From: Chrysopilus asiliformis
Lineage: Eukaryota; Arthropoda; Insecta; Diptera; Rhagionidae
Reading direction: 5' to 3'
Assembly: GCA_964034945.1 (NCBI GenBank)
Contig: OZ035960.1
Coordinates: 24,787,487-24,851,486, forward strand
Length of the DNA stretch: 64,000 nt
Shown piece by piece: positions 47,801 through 59,027 of this stretch. How positions within the stretch are numbered: position 1 is the first letter of the stretch; every line of letters begins with the position of its first letter. Under the pieces are notes generated by a model. The model did no database searches and was not told where the DNA came from. It saw nothing but the letters and a program-made list of their open reading frames with translations. The position numbers and the translations under genes are program-made.

Positions 47801-49096
47801 AAATTTTCGATGTTACACACCTGTATAGTACGTAATTTTTTTTACATGAATACAAATATCGTTAACTCGTTTTTTTTTGTAATTCCGCTAATTTGAATAT
47901 CCCGATAGTTTGTATTTATCCGTCGGTCTTTTGAAATACGAATTAGCGGGATTCTATTGTATTTGAACGTTTAGAGCCACGCCATAAAGGGTATTTGAGG
48001 AGTTCCTGGCAATTGTAGTTTCATTATGCTCTTAATTTCTTTTAAAAATGATCTTTTTAAACTAATTTAAAGCCACTGGTATATTTTCTCGAAATTGTTT
48101 TCGAATAGAGTTTTCTGATATTTAATTTTAAAAAAGGTTTTTATACCACCTCATATGTACATTGGATTTTAATGATGTTTTGGTATTAGAGTCATAATTT
48201 TTCTGTAATTGGGTGTCGCTGATTCTGAATCTTTATTAGTTGTAGTTTTTGAGATTTACGAAGCATAAATTGGATTTTTTAACAATTGAAAAAAGTTAAT
48301 TTAGCGTAAAGTAAAAATGTATTTCATAATATGTTGTTTTTGGGAAGTTTCGCATAAACTATCAATTGATTATATTATCTCGGGCTAATATGGTTTAACC
48401 TTATTTATTTATTTAACACAAGATGATTTAATTTATATAGTTATTTAAATATATTTTGTTTCGATATTGTTAAGTATTTTTAAGTGGTAAAAAAATGGTA
48501 AAACTTCAATAATGAATAATGCGATGAATCAAGCGGGAAAATATTTATTTATATTATAAATAAATATTATATTTATAAAGATATCCTTCCTCCTGTCACC
48601 CATTTCATAAAATCTGACTGTTTTTTAAACAATTTGAGCTTTAATTTTGTGTATTTGCTAGTTTTTTGTATGCAATTCGAAAGCATAGTATCTAAAAGCG
48701 AATTTGAGTTGGCACTAATAGACCTTGAAAACTGCATCTTTCATCCTGAAACAAAAATTGGCAATGAAAACAGAGTTTGTCTTAGCAAGAGTAATAAATT
48801 TATTTTCTAATACACGTCATAATTATTGGATGAATTCATTGTAAAGCGTGTATCCGTTACATTAGATTATGATTTCATATCATATGTGAATAATTTGAGT
48901 AAAAGTGCTGAATACTAACAAATATTTTAACTAAAAATTGAAAATGTTCGAAGAATGTTAAATTAGAATTGAATGAGTTTGTGTTGTGACTTCTCTGGTT
49001 GGACCTTGGCCGGTAGTTTATTTATTTGCTATGTCCTTCCTATTTTGTGTATATGTTGCAAAAATTTTCAAAAATCCAGTTATCCTTCACTCCATT
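44823..49096. other. Long AT-rich intergenic region
   Basis: After the PLA2G15 polyadenylation signal I find no coding exon over about 4 kb. A degenerate end of element A (CTTTTTATACCCTATATGGTGAAACC) lies at 47408-47433, and a pogo-like end (GAATTAGCGGGATTCTATTG) near 47939-47960. Confidence 0.55.
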
Positions 49097-49415
49097 TTAC
49101 TTATCGGGACCTTCGACTCCAGCTTGGGTCATTAAATCGGCGATACTTTTCTCTAGATCATCTATTCGCGTTCCCATATCGTCAATTCGAGAGATTATTT
49201 GGTCAGACATCGACTGAAACTTGTCTTGGACATTTTGCAGCAGGTTCTGAACCTTAGATCGACACAATTAAAACATTCGTCTGCAAATCGGAAGGGTATA
49301 CATTATGGCTACTTACATAGAGCGTCAATTCCTGCATATTTTTTGGATCGGCATTGCTGGTTATCGAATAGTTTTGCTCCAAATCGCTATCAATTTCTGA
49401 CTTCAAGTCGGTCAT
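49097..49415 (-). CDS. HSBP1: Heat shock factor-binding protein 1
   Basis: Two minus-strand exons, 49415-49317 and 49252-49097, separated by a 64-bp GT-AG intron, encode 84 residues. After a short acidic N-terminus, DPKNMQELT leads across the junction into [40 protein letters not shown] and MTQAGVE. This is the hydrophobic-heptad trimeric coiled coil that defines HSBP1. The protein binds trimeric HSF1 and dampens the heat-shock response. Family length and all core motifs agree. Confidence 0.97.
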
Positions 49416-50343
49416 TTTCGGTTTTTGGTAATTCGATTTAGTTCTTTCCAGAAGCCGTGAAAGTAGAAAAGAGAATTAATTATTTAAACAAAAATTCGCA
49501 GCACGAAATAAAAGCACAATGAATATCGAATATTGAATTGTCAAACAGTTGAGGGATTCTTGTACATCAAAGGGCGTTGCCATGCGCAATTTTAGCAATT
49601 TGTTTACTAACTCTAAACAAAACGCCTAGAAACAGGCTATCGATTTAACTTTTTCATTTTTTTTTATTTAGTTCCTTTTTTAGAACCGGATTTTTATTCT
49701 ATTAACTTTTTAATATTGTTTTTGCACAGAAATGACTTATAATTGATTAAATAAACATCTTAAACATACAGAAAATCAATACATAAAATGGTTTCAAAGA
49801 TATTCAAAAATATTCAATTTTACAGATGTTCAAGCAATTCAAATAATTCAATTTTATATTTAAACAATATTCAAACAATTCAAACAATATTCAAGAAAAA
49901 CGAGAGAAACAAAAATATTCCAGATGATCATAGGCCTTAAAATTTCATAGCAATTAAACAGTTTCAACTTCTTTAAAAATTCGCGAAAAAAAACATTTTT
50001 TGAATTGAACCACGGAAAAATCGTTAGTTTTCGATTTTTTAAAATATGGGTATGTCTCGATAACGGTTTCGGATTTGAAAGACAAATATGTAGAAAATTT
50101 TATTGTCCCCAAATCTTGTCATACAGAAGATTACTGAAAATGCGGGATTTTTAAAAAGCCGCCATTTTTGTAATTTCCGGCTAACAATTTCCACCAAAAG
50201 TTGATAGAATTGCCCCACGCCAGGATCAAGCTTTTCATGGCTTTAGCTCTAGTGGTTTTTGAGACAAAAAAATTAAGGCACACTTCCGCAAACTCCCGCT
50301 TTTTGGAAAAGATTTATTGAATTTCTGAAGCAGCTGTAAAAAC
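49416..50343. other. Intergenic, holds a reversed fragment of element B
   Basis: The HSBP1 promoter side. At about 50155-50275 the phrases CCACCAAAAGTTGATAG and TTTAGCTCTAGTGGTTTTTGAGA are reversed element B. This lies just outside the left arm of the large inverted duplication, where arm homology starts at about 50344. Confidence 0.5.
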
Positions 50344-50352
50344 CAACATTTT

Positions 50353-51063
50353 TTAAATATTTTCACCCTTTTTTGGCGTTTTTCTCCATTTCCTTAATAT
50401 CGGTAAGATAGTCCGCCTTATCTTTGTACACATTGTTGTTTCATGATATTTATACCTCATCCAACAGTAATTCAAGTATTCGTAGCTCGTGGCCAGTTGT
50501 TTGCGATCTTCCTGACTATTTTCCGACCAACCATGCTGGTAAGAAACCAAGGACCACAAGTATGGCCGAATCATAACCCTTGGAATGGGGGGCTGGTGAA
50601 TATATGGACGGGGCCAAAGCTGGAATGGGTCCTTAAAAGTGTACGCTGGAAACCAAGCGGGCGATGAATTTCCGGAAACAGCTTCTGGAATTCTTGAGAC
50701 ATGCAACAGTTTCTCATGAGGATCCTTCAAGCGGTCGATAAATTCGGCATATCTCATACCATCTTGCGGAGAATCACGGACGTAGAGACAACAGGTGCAG
50801 CAGTGGTTGTGTTCACAGTGAAAACACTCGAAACTCGGCGTTGAACATCTCGGCATTGGATCTAATTCGGTCAGCATGAGGTTCTCTAATTCGAAAGTCT
50901 TCGCCAATTCGTCCAATTCTTCCTCCCATTTGTCAGCGTGAAGACCAACAGTTACAAATGTTGGCTCAGCTTCAATTTTGTACTGATGGTTCGATCGTCC
51001 GGAGGCTGATAATTCATTAGAATCGATTAAACGATTATTTTGTGTAGAATTTGCGGCACCCAT
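50353..51063 (-). CDS. Gene A1: myristoylation-signal Cys/His-cluster protein
   Basis: Intronless, 236 residues, not recognised. The start MGAANS is a good N-myristoylation signal (Gly2, Ser6), so membrane anchoring is likely. Residues 45-58 (KWEEELDELAKTFE) look helical. The core is C73-S-T-P then C80-x-H-C83-x-H-x-H-C-C-x-C-C92, a dense Cys/His cluster suited to metal binding. Next come IPEAVSG, FPAYTFKDP and a Pro-rich stretch (about 145-165), then RYKYHET and a basic tail. It shares this whole plan with the 264-aa gene at 56558, so the family is real and under constraint. The minus-strand Inr TCAGTT is at 51110-51105. It faces gene B1 head to head across a 603-bp shared promoter. The function is unknown. 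Confidence 0.8.
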   Translation of the reverse strand: MGAANSTQNNRLIDSNELSASGRSNHQYKIEAEPTFVTVGLHADKWEEELDELAKTFELENLMLTELDPMPRCSTPSFECFHCEHNHCCTCCLYVRDSPQDGMRYAEFIDRLKDPHEKLLHVSRIPEAVSGNSSPAWFPAYTFKDPFQLWPRPYIHQPPIPRVMIRPYLWSLVSYQHGWSENSQEDRKQLATSYEYLNYCWMRYKYHETTMCTKIRRTILPILRKWRKTPKKGENI

Positions 51064-51666
51064 CTCGGAAAAGACTCAACTGATCTTGAATGAAGTTCGA
51101 CACTAACTGATCTCTTAAATTTATCACTTGCTCTTAGGTTATTTAATACACATTTTTATTATCCTAAATTTCAGGCAAAAATTAGTAATATCCATTATTG
51201 GGTCAAGATAAAGGAGCGGGAGATTTTTTTTAAATTAGACATCTGCTCTCTACCTTTTACAACATAGTTTATTACAGACGGATTTCCCCAAATTTAAGCA
51301 TACAAGTTAATGGATTTATTGTTTTGGATTTTATATCAAGATCGTTATAACCACACACAAGGAAAAATCAAAACATCTGTTGATAATGCGCCTAATTAGG
51401 AGTGAGTGCGAATTCATCATGCGTGTATGTAATTAACCCAGCATCGTTTTGAGATTACCTGTTGACGCCCTGTAATTAGCGCACTGTAATTAGGCGGGAA
51501 ATTACAAAATTCTTTGAACTTAATGATTTTTATGTGCATGTAAGGAGTAGACCATTTTTGTATAAAAAGACAAACCGGGGATGGAATTATTCAGTTAAGA
51601 GCTTCTCTGAGTTGAGTTCACATTCTAGAATCTAATCTTGCAGTAAATATTTTAAATAGTGTAAAA
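51064..51666. promoter_or_regulatory. Divergent promoter of genes A1 and B1
   Basis: For B1, TATAAAAA at 51561-51568 and an initiator TCAGTT at 51591-51596 sit 30 bases apart, the canonical arthropod spacing. For A1, an initiator TCAGTT lies on the minus strand at 51105-51110 with TATTAAATA about 40 bases upstream. Between them are several TAATTA homeodomain-type sites (51399-51500) and one CAGGTA (minus strand, 51456-51461), the core of Zelda/TAGteam motifs. The right arm keeps all of these. Confidence 0.6.
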
Positions 51667-52206
51667 ATGGAGGTGAAACCCGTTAAAGGTTGTGTTCAAG
51701 TTGGAAACGCTTTCAAGTTTGTGGAATTTTGCAATGCATCAAAACTTCAGAAAATTGGAGCTTCTCAAGGAGATCAAAAAAATCACCATAGCATTCAACA
51801 GACACGTTTTTCAAATTTACAACCATCATCTAAATACTGTGATTTATGCTTTCGACGCCACAAATATCGGTACTGTGCATATTTTCACAAGTTCATTGAA
51901 GATTCATTAATCGAAGCAAGTTACTCTGCGTATCCCAGGATATCACCCAATGGGTGGACACAGCCTCCACAATCGATGAGCACATTCTACGACTTCCTGA
52001 AGGAACAAACCGCTGATCTGAGGATTTTCAAAACGGCTGTGATCATCGATCCTGATTTATCCATAACAGAAAGTGTGCAGAAGCTTTTCGCCCGATGGAA
52101 GTATCATGTGGGTCCCAGTTTTGTCATAAGACCATTCATTTCGAGGCGAATTTGCTCGAGAAAGGCTGTTCGTAATACAAAACGATTGCATGGATCGAAA
52201 GTTTAG
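51667..52206 (+). CDS. Gene B1: small Cys/His protein, uncharacterised
   Basis: Intronless, 179 residues, no myristoylation signal. A compact cluster C58-x2-C61-x3-H65-x4-C70-x3-H74 (YCDLCFRRHKYRYCAYFH) could bind zinc and is spaced like the first part of the A-protein cluster (C-x2-C-x3-H). The segment ARWKYHVGPSF near 143-153 recalls WMRYKYHETT of A, so B may be a distant relative. The end is Arg/Lys-rich. It is transcribed from a strong TATA/Inr promoter, and AATAAA at 52254-52259 lies about 50 bases past the stop. The function is unknown. Confidence 0.75.
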   Translation: MEVKPVKGCVQVGNAFKFVEFCNASKLQKIGASQGDQKNHHSIQQTRFSNLQPSSKYCDLCFRRHKYRYCAYFHKFIEDSLIEASYSAYPRISPNGWTQPPQSMSTFYDFLKEQTADLRIFKTAVIIDPDLSITESVQKLFARWKYHVGPSFVIRPFISRRICSRKAVRNTKRLHGSKV

Positions 52207-52618
52207 ATTTTTAGATTTGTCAATAATTTGTAAATATGTATATACAGACAAAAAATAAAAATTCAAAAGTAAAAATTTTAAATCATGATTTTCATTCTTT
52301 GACTAAAATATATTCCAATTCCATTGAATATTAAATTCTATTAAAAAAAATATCTTGCACTTTATTATTAAACCATTAATTTCTTTTTGCTTGACTGAAA
52401 GAAATATAATACTTAACAATTTTGTTTATTAACAGCAGTAAATTTTAAATAAATAGAGAAAAATAACTGTTATAAATACATTAGAGTAAATAAATATTTT
52501 ACATGCAAAAATGTTAACGTTTAGTGACTTTTTATGATCACAGTCTTACTTTGCTGTTAACTGATTAAAGCGTAAAAGCGATTTTGTTCCCAAATTCGTT
52601 GTTAAAACAAGAATAATT

Positions 52619-53802
52619 TTATGTTTCACAAACTGCATAGCAAAAACCAGCTCCAGTTCCGGCCACAATACAAGCTGGCAAATTAACTGGCATTGCAGTA
52701 AACCTAAAGCATGTAAACAGGTTAAAACAATGTACATTAAATTATGGCATTCATTTACAAATTTTCGGTGCCACCATTTCCGCAGTTTCCGTGTTCATTC
52801 CAGCCCCAAGTGAATACTTCACCGCCCTTCGTGTTGACCAAACCATGCTCAGCCCCTAAGTGTAATCTTGCAGCATTTTGGTCTTCAACAAGCTGTAGCT
52901 CTACTGGAACGGGGCAAGATTCTGTGTGGGAACATCCAATTTGCCCGTAAGAATTCCTGCCCCAAAGCTGAATTTTCCGAGACTTTGTCAGCACTCCATT
53001 ATGGGTCCAACCAGCAGTCAACTGTTTGACACCATCTTCGATGTAGAATGAGTTTGCTTGACCAAATTTGTTATCGCCAATTGCTAGCACTTGAGAGCCA
53101 TCTGACACTACAAAGTGGTTCTGTCCACTTGCCAGCATTTTCACGGGAATTTCTGGTTGAATTTTGAGTACTTCCGTTTGGTTGAATTGGATTTTGGACA
53201 AACTGAAATCTCCGCGTGTCTCACCCACTCGAAACTTTCCCAAAACATAGACATTGTTTTCCTCCGTTAAAACGCAACAATGCTGAAGACCAAGGGAAAC
53301 CTTCACAGGGATTTCGTTGCGTGGTAGTGTGACTCGTTGTGGAGAATTTACGAATGCAAAGCCACGTTTGCATAGCCCCAGTTGTTGGAAACTATTTGAG
53401 CCCCAAAGATATAGTTTTCTATCTCTTGTTATCGCCGCAGAATTATCCCACCCCGCCGAAAAATCCTCTATCGGCAGTCCATCGAAGAAGTCCAACGAAA
53501 TAGCGGAAAGTTCGTTTCTGTCGCCTGTTGCTGCTTGACCGAGTTGTCCTTTGTTATTCCAGCCACACGAATAAAGTTGTCCTTGAAAATCGAGCAGCAA
53601 AACGTGTCCACCACCTCCTTTTATGGATTTAATGCTAGTCGCCTGAAAAGGTAGCCTTGAAATTCTTTGTGGAGACGAACAGAGCTCGTTTTCAAAGCCA
53701 AGGCCCAACTGACCATGAGAATTTGCGCCCTTTATTGGAAAAAACATTGTTGCGATTAGTAAATAATGGAAAGCGCGAAATTACCCAAGAATACACAGCC
53801 AT
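52619..53802 (-). CDS. SERGEF: SERGEF, RCC1-repeat secretion-regulating GEF
   Basis: Exons are 53802-53785, 53729-52759 and 52703-52619, giving 357 residues. The tiny first exon encodes only MAVYSW. It joins across a 55-bp intron (with a TACTAAT branch site) to GANSHGQLGLG, restoring the first RCC1 motif. Seven RCC1-type blades follow (GGGGHVLLLD, CGWNNKGQLGQ, WGSNSFQQLGL, WGRNSYGQIGC, WGWNEHGNCG). The last exon supplies the closing AGTGAGFCYAV strand. In mammals SERGEF (DelGEF) binds the exocyst component SEC5 and affects secretion. It sits alone between the two arms of the inverted duplication and is not part of that gene family. Confidence 0.92.
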
Positions 53803-54380
53803 TTATAACACTCAATCTTCTAATAGACCTCATTAAATTACATCTACTTTTATTAATAAAACCTTTTTCCTCACAAACCAAAATCAACTCATGTTTACTT
53901 CGAAAGCTGTCAAAAAAACTAGTTTCTACTTTCACCGTGGCAGTACCTCTAGTTTTTCTATGCACTTCAGCGCCAGCGGTGGCTACGAAAAATTGTAAAC
54001 CCAACTGTCTTCATTTTGAATTGATCCACATTTTCAGGAATACTGGTTTTGGAAAAAGCAGGGCAACGGGTTTCTTATTTTTTCATCAAAAACCTCTATT
54101 TTTGATTGACTTGCACTTTTGATTGGCTCTCAAATGAAATTAACAAATAGGTCTTCCAGCTGCTTCTGAAAACGATTAAGCGGACATTGGAAGATTAGAC
54201 CAATAACTTAAGAAATTTTAAAATATTGATATCTTTTAGTATCGGTCAATTGGTGACTCGTTAAGACGTTTTACAATATTATCTTATTTCCAGTATAAAA
54301 AATACTGGTTACAAGAAAACATTACAAAAATGAAGACTTCTAAAAATTATAAAATTAAAGCTTGTAAAAAAAGTCCCACT
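53803..54380. other. Intergenic region between SERGEF and gene D
   Basis: It holds the SERGEF promoter. Frames of 118 codons (+) and 82 codons (-) overlap each other here, have no homology and are regarded as chance. Confidence 0.5.
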
Positions 54381-54986
54381 TTAAAAATTATAACACTTAT
54401 TTTCGGAATTAGACAGAAGGTATGCGAACTGAAGTACACTTTGGGGATATGGAACTGGAGGAGAATGTGGCGATGACTCTGTTTTTGTAATTTCCAGCTC
54501 ACCAATTGTAGCGTTGTTGACAAACATTGGATAGTATAAAAGGTCGTCTGATTCATCGTCGGAAGTGCAGCAAATACATTCATGTTGATGGGAACAATGA
54601 GCACAATTTCCGAAAGGAGTTGAACTTCTTTCCGATGCAAAATCGCTGTTTGCAGAATTTCCTCTTTGTATTCTTTGATCTTGAGTATTTTGTTGACTGA
54701 TAGCAGGATCACCTTGTAGGAACTGAACAGGTGCGAGGTCGCAATACTCTCCAACAAAATCAGGATCTGAAACGTTACTGGCAGCTGAAGAGACATCTGA
54801 GACTGGAACTTTTGATAAAATTTGCACTGCTACGCAATATTTATTGTTAAAATCGTTCCAGATATCCAAATCATCCGAGACTCCTCCAGATGCTAAATTG
54901 CAACTCATGCAATCCTCCAATAGACAAACCGTCCAAAATCCAAAATTAAAACTATTTTTTGGTGCGAAATCTAAAGAAAGTGCCAT
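54381..54986 (-). CDS. Gene D: Cys/His-cluster protein
   Basis: Intronless, 201 residues, starting MALSLDF with a second Met at 27. The first 110 residues are Ser/Asp/Gln-rich and probably disordered. The cluster S121-S-T-P then C128-A-H-C131-S-H-Q-H-E-C-I-C-C140 matches the STP-plus-Cys/His block of genes A and C (C-x2-C-x3-H-x-C-x-CC). An acidic stretch DDESDD and a Ser/Pro-rich end follow. The rest is not alignable, so this is a diverged or fused relative. It lies between the duplicated arms. Confidence 0.65.
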   Translation of the reverse strand: MALSLDFAPKNSFNFGFWTVCLLEDCMSCNLASGGVSDDLDIWNDFNNKYCVAVQILSKVPVSDVSSAASNVSDPDFVGEYCDLAPVQFLQGDPAISQQNTQDQRIQRGNSANSDFASERSSTPFGNCAHCSHQHECICCTSDDESDDLLYYPMFVNNATIGELEITKTESSPHSPPVPYPQSVLQFAYLLSNSENKCYNF

Positions 54987-56557
54987 CTCAATATGAATAT
55001 TACAAGAGATGTTAGAATTTAAAAAAAAATGTGTAATCTCTGAGTTTTCTTTTAATTTTAAAAGTGCTCCACGCCACTAGATATTTTCGAACTTTCCAAA
55101 ACTGATAACTTCAAAATTATTCACAATAAATGTTAATATATTTTGAAAGAAATATTTATTCTCAGAGTGAACTTTTTAAAAACTCGTCTTGAAATGAAAT
55201 TCTAAATGCCGCTATATGGCTTTATATACACAAACATTTAACTTACCAGAACCTTAATTACAATTATGAAACATTTAATTATATTTTTTTCCCTGTTACA
55301 CAACAGGTAATCGAATACATGCTCCTGCACCTGTTTTTATGAATCGTATTTAATTACATTTTAATTATTCTCTTTCCCTCACACTGATCTGGAAAAACCC
55401 ACCTTGCTATGAAAATATTTTTGTTATGTAACAACTAAATATTTTAAAAAAAACGAATTTTACTAATTTTTCAAAAGATATCAAACTAACAAAATTAAAA
55501 AAGAAAAGATTTTCTAAAATTTCGAATTTAGGATTTTGTAAAATCCAGTAATTAGTATTTTTCCGCTCAGGTAATTAAACAAGGAAACTGATCTAAAAGA
55601 AAGTTATTATCTATTTTTAAACAACTAAATTAAATAATTCAGAAACAATCCTAATAAACATGATAAACAATCCAGATTTCCAATAAAAATAGTAACAATA
55701 TTTTCTTGGATCGATTGAAATAATTTCTATTTAGTTTTCCTGATTTTTTAAAAAGGGGGCAGAGGGTACAAATTTATCTAAAAAAAGGCTAACATATTAA
55801 ATTTTAAAACAAGATGCCGGACATTTTTTTGGTCAGGATAGAGTACATGTTCTCAAAAAAAAGGACGATTGGGAGATTGGGAGTTAATGCGACTTCGTGG
55901 TTCATATTTTTAAAAAAGTGCGTACCATTTTTGGATGGTACTTTTCGTCCAGCAAGAAAGTAAATAGTGCCAGAGGACCGATGCTTATAACAAATACAAG
56001 AATTAAAGATTGATCTGTAGTTTCCGAGATATTTTGGATAATCTAAAAAGGGGCACTTTCAGGTCCAATTTATATTAATATTAAATTCACAGTCAAAGAT
56101 CTAAATTTTTTTCTTGCTAGTGGTTTGCAAATATATATCTACAAGAAATTCCTTAAATATGTATGTACAAATGATAATTCCCTTAATTAAAACTTTTATA
56201 TTACGATTCGCTGGTGGTAAATATTCGCTTGGTAAAAATTTGGATTTTCCAGGCAGCATTACGTTAATGACTTCTTGACAGTATTTTCCAAATAATTAAG
56301 CGCTCAGGTAAAAAAAAAATCAAAGATTTCGATACTTTATTGATACCTAATTACTTGTGTGAAGGTGTTGGTGACAACGAGATCCTTTTTATACCCGTAT
56401 GGTTATTGACCAGAATTTAATGTGGGATTTTTGAAAACAGTGCAGCTCAATTTCGAATCATGTTTAGTCGGCTATTGGCTTAACAAATGTGAAGTCGGGT
56501 CTAAACAAAATCAAGTCAATTATTTTTTCGCTTATTAAAATTGAAACCTACCTGAAA
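54987..56557. promoter_or_regulatory. Shared regulatory interval between genes D and C
   Basis: A 1.6-kb gene-free stretch between two divergent family members. CAGGTA occurs at 55304-55309, 55568-55573 and 56305-56310; the last two share CGCTCAGGTAA. TAATTA-type sites cluster near 55255-55400. The phrase CAACAGGTAATC at 55303-55312 is also in the promoters of the duplicated arms. An end of element A (CTTTTTATACCCGTATGG) lies at about 56387-56403. Confidence 0.4.
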
Positions 56558-57352
56558 ATGGGTTGTATAAATTCTGTAACTCGGAGAAAATCAGTGGAGA
56601 GCTTCTTGGATTCAAATTTCGGATTTTCCGTAACAAGAAGTGTAAAAGGCTGTCAAGATAGTGATTTTCAACGACTCAGAGTCAGACGCAGTCAGCAGCG
56701 CCAACGTCCAAAATTACCGGAAGTGTTCCTCACACCACAACCATTTGATTTAACACATCAGGAACGCCGAATATCAAAATGTTCATCGAACAGCGAAGAT
56801 TATGAAGATTGGTATGAAGAACTGAACAATTTGACGTCAGCTTTTGAGTTCCAATTGGAAATGGAGGAATCTATGGATCCAATTCCTAGATGTTCGACGC
56901 CATCAGAGTCCTGTTTCCATTGTGATCATCATCATTTTTGCACTTGTTGTCTTTACGTAAATGAAACAAACAAGGATGGCGTTCTATATGCACATTTTGT
57001 GTACGATTTGGACCGTTATCCAAATATAAAGCCCCAGTATGTTCCAAATATCCCAGAAGCTATATCTGGAGCTATAACGCCGCCTGGTTTCCCGGCGTAC
57101 ACTTATAAAAATCCACTGGAATTGAAACCTCAACCGCTGATCTACTTACCGATAGCACCGACAAAGATGATGTGGCTGCGACAATTTCTAGGAGCAAATG
57201 ATGGCGATGATAACGCAGAAGGAGAATATGTTAATGTTCGCTATCTCCGCTATCACTATCATGAGACAAGCATCACAACCAGAATCAGACAGCAAATGGA
57301 TCGAAAGCCATTAATTTCTGGAAAACGCTTTTACAGACCGGATATTCAATAA
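56558..57352 (+). CDS. Gene C: dual-lipidation-signal paralogue of gene A
   Basis: 264 residues, intronless. I start at the ATG at 56558 because the resulting MGCINS is a strong signal for N-myristoylation with palmitoylation at Cys3; the longer frame upstream has no ATG. A basic Arg/Gln-rich N-terminal segment (about 28-52) is absent from A. The shared core follows: DWYEELNNL, MDPIPRCSTPS, C-x-H-C-x-H-x-H-x-C-x-CC (C119-C131), DGVLYAHF, IPEAISG, FPAYTYKNP, and RYHYHETSITTRIR. Conservation over the full length at high divergence argues for a working protein. The stop codon overlaps an AATAAA (57348-57353). The function is unknown. Confidence 0.8.
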   Translation: MGCINSVTRRKSVESFLDSNFGFSVTRSVKGCQDSDFQRLRVRRSQQRQRPKLPEVFLTPQPFDLTHQERRISKCSSNSEDYEDWYEELNNLTSAFEFQLEMEESMDPIPRCSTPSESCFHCDHHHFCTCCLYVNETNKDGVLYAHFVYDLDRYPNIKPQYVPNIPEAISGAITPPGFPAYTYKNPLELKPQPLIYLPIAPTKMMWLRQFLGANDGDDNAEGEYVNVRYLRYHYHETSITTRIRQQMDRKPLISGKRFYRPDIQ

Positions 57353-58416
57353 AAATATTTGTTTTAATTTCCTTGTAAAAAATATTGAACCCAGTGCAGA
57401 AATTTGCACTTTTGCCAAAAGCCCTCAGTGCAAACACTTGAAAAAAAGAATATTAAATTTCGCTTTGTTACAAAAATTTTTTGCTTTTTATGAAAATTTA
57501 TGCAAAGATGTGCTTTACTTAAAAAATAAATGTTATATTCTGTAAACAATTATTGTAAATGTAACGGATGGTATGAAAGGTAGTGATGATCGTTAATGTT
57601 TGATTTTCGTTCAGCTAAGAATCCTATGAATAAAAATGAAATTATTTAATTATTGTTCCGTAAATAGTTATTACTTTTTCATTTACAATACTATCTGTGG
57701 AAAATAGTGAACATTGAAGCATCGATATCGTATACCGATATCAAACCGGGGAGATATATGAGAGGTATATGCTACTCAGGAAAGAAAATATTGTTATGGT
57801 TTCAATTATAAATTACATGGAAAACATTTTTTAATCCACGTATGTTTCATCCAAATCGGACCCTTAGTTTTCGAGTAATTGCCAAAAAACCAGTTTTTGC
57901 ATGAAACCCCCCTAAGGGAGAAACCCCTTAAAATCAAATTACTGCACAAATAAGAAAAATACGCGTCCAATATTTTTCATAGTACAAACGTGCAAAGTTT
58001 CATTTAAATCAGAGAGTGAAATTTCCATAAGTTTCCTAAAAATTTGCAAAATGCGACTTAGGATACTTCCGCCCAGTAGTGACGAATTATATTTCTCAAA
58101 AACTAGAACTTGGGGGTCGATTCGCGTTAAAATGTTTGACATAACTTTTCACACTTTACTAACACGGTTTACCATTTTAACACTAAAACCATTTTAACAC
58201 CTTCTTCATCTTATTTTTCATAGTATTGGTGAGAGTTTGAACATCCTTTTTTGAGGATACTGAATTTGCAACCTTTAAACGGGTTTTCGACAAAATTTGA
58301 AATTTTCTGCCATATACCGAAATTTGACGCCTCTCTTAAAAACTTAGCATATTAATTGAAGTTATAACGAAAAACTAATTTTACCAAAATATTTTATCTG
58401 TTAAATTAAAATCATC
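57353..58416. other. Spacer with degenerate repeats
   Basis: No gene. At 57716-58200 there is a diverged relative of the 6362-6955 element (CATCGATATCGTATACCGATATC; AATTGCCAAAAAACCAGTTTTTGC). It ends where the right arm of the inverted duplication begins. Confidence 0.5.
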
Positions 58417-58487
58417 ATTTTTACTTTTGAATTTTTTATTTTTTGTCTGTATATATATATTTACAAATTATTGACAAATCTAAAAAT

Positions 58488-59027
58488 CTAAACTTTCGCT
58501 CCATGCAATCGTTTTGTATTACGAACAGCTTTTCTCGAGCAAACTCGCCTCGAAATGAATGGTCTTATGACAAAACTGGGACCCACATGATACTTCCATC
58601 GGGCGAAAAGCTTCTGCACACTTTCTGTTATGGATAAATCAGGATCGATGATCACAGCGGTTTTGAAAATCCTCAGATCAGCGGTTTGTTCCTTCAGGAA
58701 GTCGTAGAATGTGCTCATCGATTGTGGAGGCTGTGTCCACCCATTGGGTGATATCCTGGGATACGCAGAGTAACTTGCTTCGTTTAATGAATCTTCAATG
58801 AACTTGTGAAAATATGCACAGTACCGATATTTGTGGCGTCGAAAGCATAAATCACAGTATTTAGATGATGGTTGTAAATTTGAAAAACGTGTCTGTTGAA
58901 TGCTATGGTGATTTTTTTGATCTCCTTGAGTAGCTCCAATTTTCTCAAGTTTTGATGCATTGCAAAATTCCACAAACTTGAAAGCGTTTCCAACTTGAAC
59001 ACAACCTTTAACGGGTTTCACCTCCAT
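58488..59027 (-). CDS. Gene B2: copy of gene B1
   Basis: 179 residues, five amino-acid differences from B1 (for example Q28E, S33T and I82N), with an identical Cys/His cluster. TATAAAAA (minus strand, about 59133-59126) and Inr TCAGTT (about 59103-59098) are retained, so it should be expressed in the same way. Confidence 0.75.
   Translation of the reverse strand: MEVKPVKGCVQVGNAFKFVEFCNASKLEKIGATQGDQKNHHSIQQTRFSNLQPSSKYCDLCFRRHKYRYCAYFHKFIEDSLNEASYSAYPRISPNGWTQPPQSMSTFYDFLKEQTADLRIFKTAVIIDPDLSITESVQKLFARWKYHVGPSFVIRPFISRRVCSRKAVRNTKRLHGAKV

Larger units (their letters stand above)
50344..52277. repeat. Left arm of ~1.9-kb inverted duplication
   Basis: This segment matches 58417-60321 in opposite orientation over its full length, including both genes, their shared divergent promoter and the 3' flanks. 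Homology begins at CAACATTTTTTAAATATTTT (about 50344) and fades after AAAAGTAAAAAT (about 52277). The encoded proteins differ at 3 of 236 (A) and 5 of 179 (B) positions. The promoter region has small indels (for example about 18 extra bases near 51427 in this arm). Confidence 0.95.

Noticed and set aside
53730..53747. Start of SERGEF at MFFPIKG
   Set aside because: These codons are intron. The tiny exon MAVYSW at 53802-53785 restores the first RCC1 motif.
54347..54796. 149-codon minus frame overlapping gene D
   Set aside because: It is in another frame of gene D and lacks the Cys/His motif or any family similarity.
56489..56557. Longer N-terminus for gene C
   Set aside because: It lacks an ATG; the MGCINS start matches the MGAANS start of the paralogue.
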